From: JBHHZM01 sp046758065
GTDB lineage: Bacteria > Pseudomonadota > Alphaproteobacteria > JAAXGF01
Length of the DNA: 44,008 nt
Direction of reading: 5' to 3'
Assembly: GCA_046758065.1 (NCBI GenBank)
Contig: JBHHZM010000006.1
Location: 1 to 44,008, forward strand
Every line of letters starts with the position of its first letter. Position 1 is the stretch's first letter. A program made the position numbers and the translations under genes. Positions 41,879 to 44,008 of the stretch are shown here, piece by piece. The notes beneath the pieces are model-generated. The model was not told the origin of the DNA. It did no database searches and was given only the letters and a program-made list of their open reading frames with translations.

Positions 41879-42697
41879 ATGACGGCTCACGACTCTTTGC
41901 CGGTCGTCGGGATCCCTGCGGACGTCCGCACGATCGATATCCACCCGTTTCACGCGGTCGGCGAGAAATACATCAACGCCGTCGCCCACGGCGCCGGCGC
42001 GCTGCCGCTGCTGCTGCCGGCGGTGGGCGAAGGCCACGACCTCGCGGCGCTCGACGACCGCTTCGCCGTCGAGGAATGGATCGCGCGCCTCGACGGCCTG
42101 TTTCTGCCCGGCAGTCCGTCGAACGTCGAACCGCAGCGCTATGGCGGACCGCCGAGCGCCGCGGGTACGCTGTACGACGCCCAGCGCGATGCGACCGCGC
42201 TGCCGCTGATCGAGGCGGCGTTCGACGCCGGTCTGCCGCTGCTCGCCGTGTGCCGCGGCATACAGGAGCTCAACGTCGCGCTCGGCGGCACGCTGCACCA
42301 GCGGCTCTGGGACGTCCCCGGCCTGATCGAGCACCGCGCCGATACCGCGCTGCCGCGCGAACGCATGTACGATCCGGCGCATCGCGTCGCGCTCGCCGCC
42401 GACGGAGAGATCGCCCGCATTACCGGCGCCCGCGAACTCGAAGTCAACTCGCTGCACGGCCAGGGTCTCGATGCGATCGCCGATCGCCTCGCGGTCGAAG
42501 CCACGGCGCCCGACGGTCTCGTCGAGGCGGTGCGCGTCAAGGACGCCAGGGCCTTCGCCCTCGGCGTCCAGTGGCATCCCGAGTGGCAGGTGCGCGAAAC
42601 CCCCCATCATCTGGCCCTGTTCGCGGCCTTCGGCGACGCCTGCCGCGCCCGCGCCGCGGCCCGTCAACAACCGGCGTTTCATGGAAGAGTGGCTTAA
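41879..42697 (+). CDS. puuD: Gamma-glutamyl-gamma-aminobutyrate hydrolase-like protein (PuuD)
   Basis: The ATG at 41879 gives 272 residues. It is a class I glutamine amidotransferase fold of the peptidase C26 type: nucleophile C125 in LLAVCRGIQELNVALGG, and H233 with E235 in GVQWHPEWQ. The text LPGSPSNVEPQRYGG and NSLHGQGLD fits PuuD, which frees GABA from gamma-glutamyl-GABA in putrescine breakdown. Its last 17 bases overlap the glutamine synthetase-like gene. No puuB or puuC is visible inside the window. Confidence 0.92.
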   Translation: MTAHDSLPVVGIPADVRTIDIHPFHAVGEKYINAVAHGAGALPLLLPAVGEGHDLAALDDRFAVEEWIARLDGLFLPGSPSNVEPQRYGGPPSAAGTLYDAQRDATALPLIEAAFDAGLPLLAVCRGIQELNVALGGTLHQRLWDVPGLIEHRADTALPRERMYDPAHRVALAADGEIARITGARELEVNSLHGQGLDAIADRLAVEATAPDGLVEAVRVKDARAFALGVQWHPEWQVRETPHHLALFAAFGDACRARAAARQQPAFHGRVA

Positions 42698-44008
42698 AAA
42701 GCGGCGCGTCACCGAGGTCGAGTGTCTGGTTCCGGATCTGACCGGCATCCCCCGCGGCAAGATCCTGCCGGCGAACAAGTTCGTCAAAAGCCTCCGGGAC
42801 CGCTCGCTCAGGCTGCCCGAGCAGATCTTCATCCAAACGGTCACCGGCGAGTGGCTGCTCGCCGACGAGGACCCGACCGACCCGACGGTGCCCGACGTCT
42901 ACCTCGAACCCGACCCTTCGAGCCTGCGCATGGTGCCGTGGTACGAAGAGCCGACGGCGCAGGTCATCCACGATTGTGTCTACGCCGACGGCGCGCCGGT
43001 GGGCATGGCGCCGCGCCGGGTGTTGCGCCGGGTGATCGAACTCTATGACGAACGCGGCTGGCGGCCGGTGGTCGCGCCCGAGCTCGAATTCTTCCTGGTC
43101 GCGACCAACGCCGACCCCGATTATCCGCTCGAGCCGCCGGTCGGCCGCTCGGGCCGGCCCGAGACCGGCCGCCAGTCCTACGGCATCGACGCGGTCAACG
43201 AGTTCGACCCGCTGTTCGAGGACGTCTATGACTACTGCGAGGCGCAGGAGATCGACATCGACACCCTGACCCACGAGGCGGGCGCGGCGCAGATGGAGAT
43301 CAATTTCGAGCACGGCGACGCCCTGCGCGCCGCCGACGACGCCATGCTGTTCAAGCGCACCGTCCGCCAGGCGGCGTTGCGCCACAAGGTCTACGCCACG
43401 TTCATGGCCAAGCCGATGGAGAACGAGCCCGGTTCGTCGATGCACATTCACCAGAGCGTCGTCGACAAGAAGACCGGGCGCAACCTGTTCGCCACCAGGA
43501 ACGGACGCGATTCGAAGCTCTTCCTCTCGCACATCGCCGGGCTTCAGAAGTTCCTGCCCGCCGCCATGCCGCTGCTCGCCCCCAACGTCAACTCTTTCCG
43601 CCGGCTGCAACGCTATTCCGACGCGCCGATCAACGTGCACTGGGGACGCGAGAACCGCACCGTGGGCTTCCGCGTGCCCAATTCGGGACCCTCGGCGCGG
43701 CGCGTTGAAAACCGCGTCGCCGGCGCCGACGTCAATCCCTACCTCGCCATCGCCGCGTCGCTCGCCTGCGGCTACCTCGGCATGGTCAACGGCCTCGAGC
43801 CGAGCAAGCCGATCCAGGGTTCGGGCTATGACCGCGCCCACGGCCTGCCGCGCCACCTGCTCGACGCGCTCGACAAGTTCCGCGCCAGCAAGTCCCTGCG
43901 CGAGGTGCTCGGCGAGGATTTCGTCAAGGTGGTGATCGCGGTCAAACAGGCCGAGCACGGCGCCTACCAGCGCGTCATCTCGTCATGGGAGCGCGAGCAT
44001 CTGCTGCT
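42681..44008 (+). CDS. puuA: Glutamine synthetase-family ligase, PuuA (gamma-glutamylputrescine synthetase) type, partial
   Basis: It begins at an ATG inside the last codons of puuD and stays open to the window end, giving at least 442 residues. The catalytic text is complete up to there: CLVPDLTGIPRGKILPA, VVAPELEFFLV, THEAGAAQMEINFEHGD, SSMHIHQSV, NRTVGFRVPNSGPSARRVENR and AGADVNPYLAIAASL. The end AYQRVISSWEREHLL suggests only a few residues are missing. It belongs to the group that joins glutamate to putrescine or other amines. The overlap with the hydrolase argues for one transcript. It is a different branch from glnT at 19.5 kb. Confidence 0.92.
   Translation, partial: MEEWLKKRRVTEVECLVPDLTGIPRGKILPANKFVKSLRDRSLRLPEQIFIQTVTGEWLLADEDPTDPTVPDVYLEPDPSSLRMVPWYEEPTAQVIHDCVYADGAPVGMAPRRVLRRVIELYDERGWRPVVAPELEFFLVATNADPDYPLEPPVGRSGRPETGRQSYGIDAVNEFDPLFEDVYDYCEAQEIDIDTLTHEAGAAQMEINFEHGDALRAADDAMLFKRTVRQAALRHKVYATFMAKPMENEPGSSMHIHQSVVDKKTGRNLFATRNGRDSKLFLSHIAGLQKFLPAAMPLLAPNVNSFRRLQRYSDAPINVHWGRENRTVGFRVPNSGPSARRVENRVAGADVNPYLAIAASLACGYLGMVNGLEPSKPIQGSGYDRAHGLPRHLLDALDKFRASKSLREVLGEDFVKVVIAVKQAEHGAYQRVISSWEREHLL

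Noticed and set aside
1..44008. CRISPR arrays, rRNA, insertion sequences
   Set aside because: I saw no regularly spaced repeats, no rRNA text and no transposase or integrase on either strand.

Overview
The window is one stretch of a GC-rich chromosome, close to 70% GC in most places. It looks alphaproteobacterial, most likely Rhodospirillales-like. The evidence is the gene content and order: a 1,610-residue NAD-glutamate dehydrogenase of the large type, and the housekeeping run ProX / CnoX-type thioredoxin-TPR / LON-domain protein / Trm112 / DUF971 / UbiH-type hydroxylase / amidase / FtsK / LolA. The assignment rests on recognition, not on a database search.

Layout. 1-2.7 kb: the tail of a LivF-type ABC ATPase, then a minus-strand copper module made of a small secreted Met/His-rich protein and a multicopper oxidase with a C-terminal CusF-like domain. 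A near-consensus sigma-54 (-24/-12) promoter and an upstream dyad precede it. 2.8-7.1 kb: two paralogous ParB-domain proteins on opposite strands flank an ArsR-methyltransferase fusion regulator and metF. A good -35/-10 promoter precedes the regulator, with an operator-like palindrome in its spacer. 7.1-13.3 kb: an UMF1-type transporter and NAD-GDH, with a tandem 11-bp repeat upstream of GDH. 13.6-20.8 kb: a heterotetrameric sarcosine oxidase-like operon (B-D-A-G order), an XRE-cupin regulator and a type III glutamine synthetase. This is an amine / one-carbon module that could be sarcosine oxidase or N-methylglutamate dehydrogenase. 20.8-25.4 kb: a ribokinase, a bifunctional class II aldolase/short-chain dehydrogenase, an isochorismatase-family hydrolase and a TetR regulator.

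25.6-30.5 kb is the accessory part. It holds a tRNA-Gly(GCC), an orphan B12-binding radical SAM protein bracketed by an imperfect 28-bp direct repeat, and a two-gene type II restriction-modification system (gamma-type N6-adenine methylase plus XamI-like endonuclease). Base composition is visibly lower in GC here (about 42-60% in the 60-base lines I counted, against 70% in a core line), which suggests horizontal acquisition. 30.5-42 kb is the housekeeping run, followed by a MATE transporter whose 5' end appears frameshifted and a fatty-acid hydroxylase/sterol desaturase-family protein. A palindromic extragenic repeat lies between the convergent DUF971 and UbiH genes. 41.9-44 kb: a PuuD-like gamma-glutamyl hydrolase overlaps a PuuA-like glutamine synthetase that runs off the window, suggesting polyamine/amine catabolism.

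Together, the core metabolic theme is amine nitrogen and one-carbon flow: Sox/Mgd yields methylene-THF, MetF reduces it to methyl-THF, and GDH and two glutamine synthetase-family enzymes handle nitrogen. I saw no CRISPR array, rRNA, transposase, integrase or ParA.
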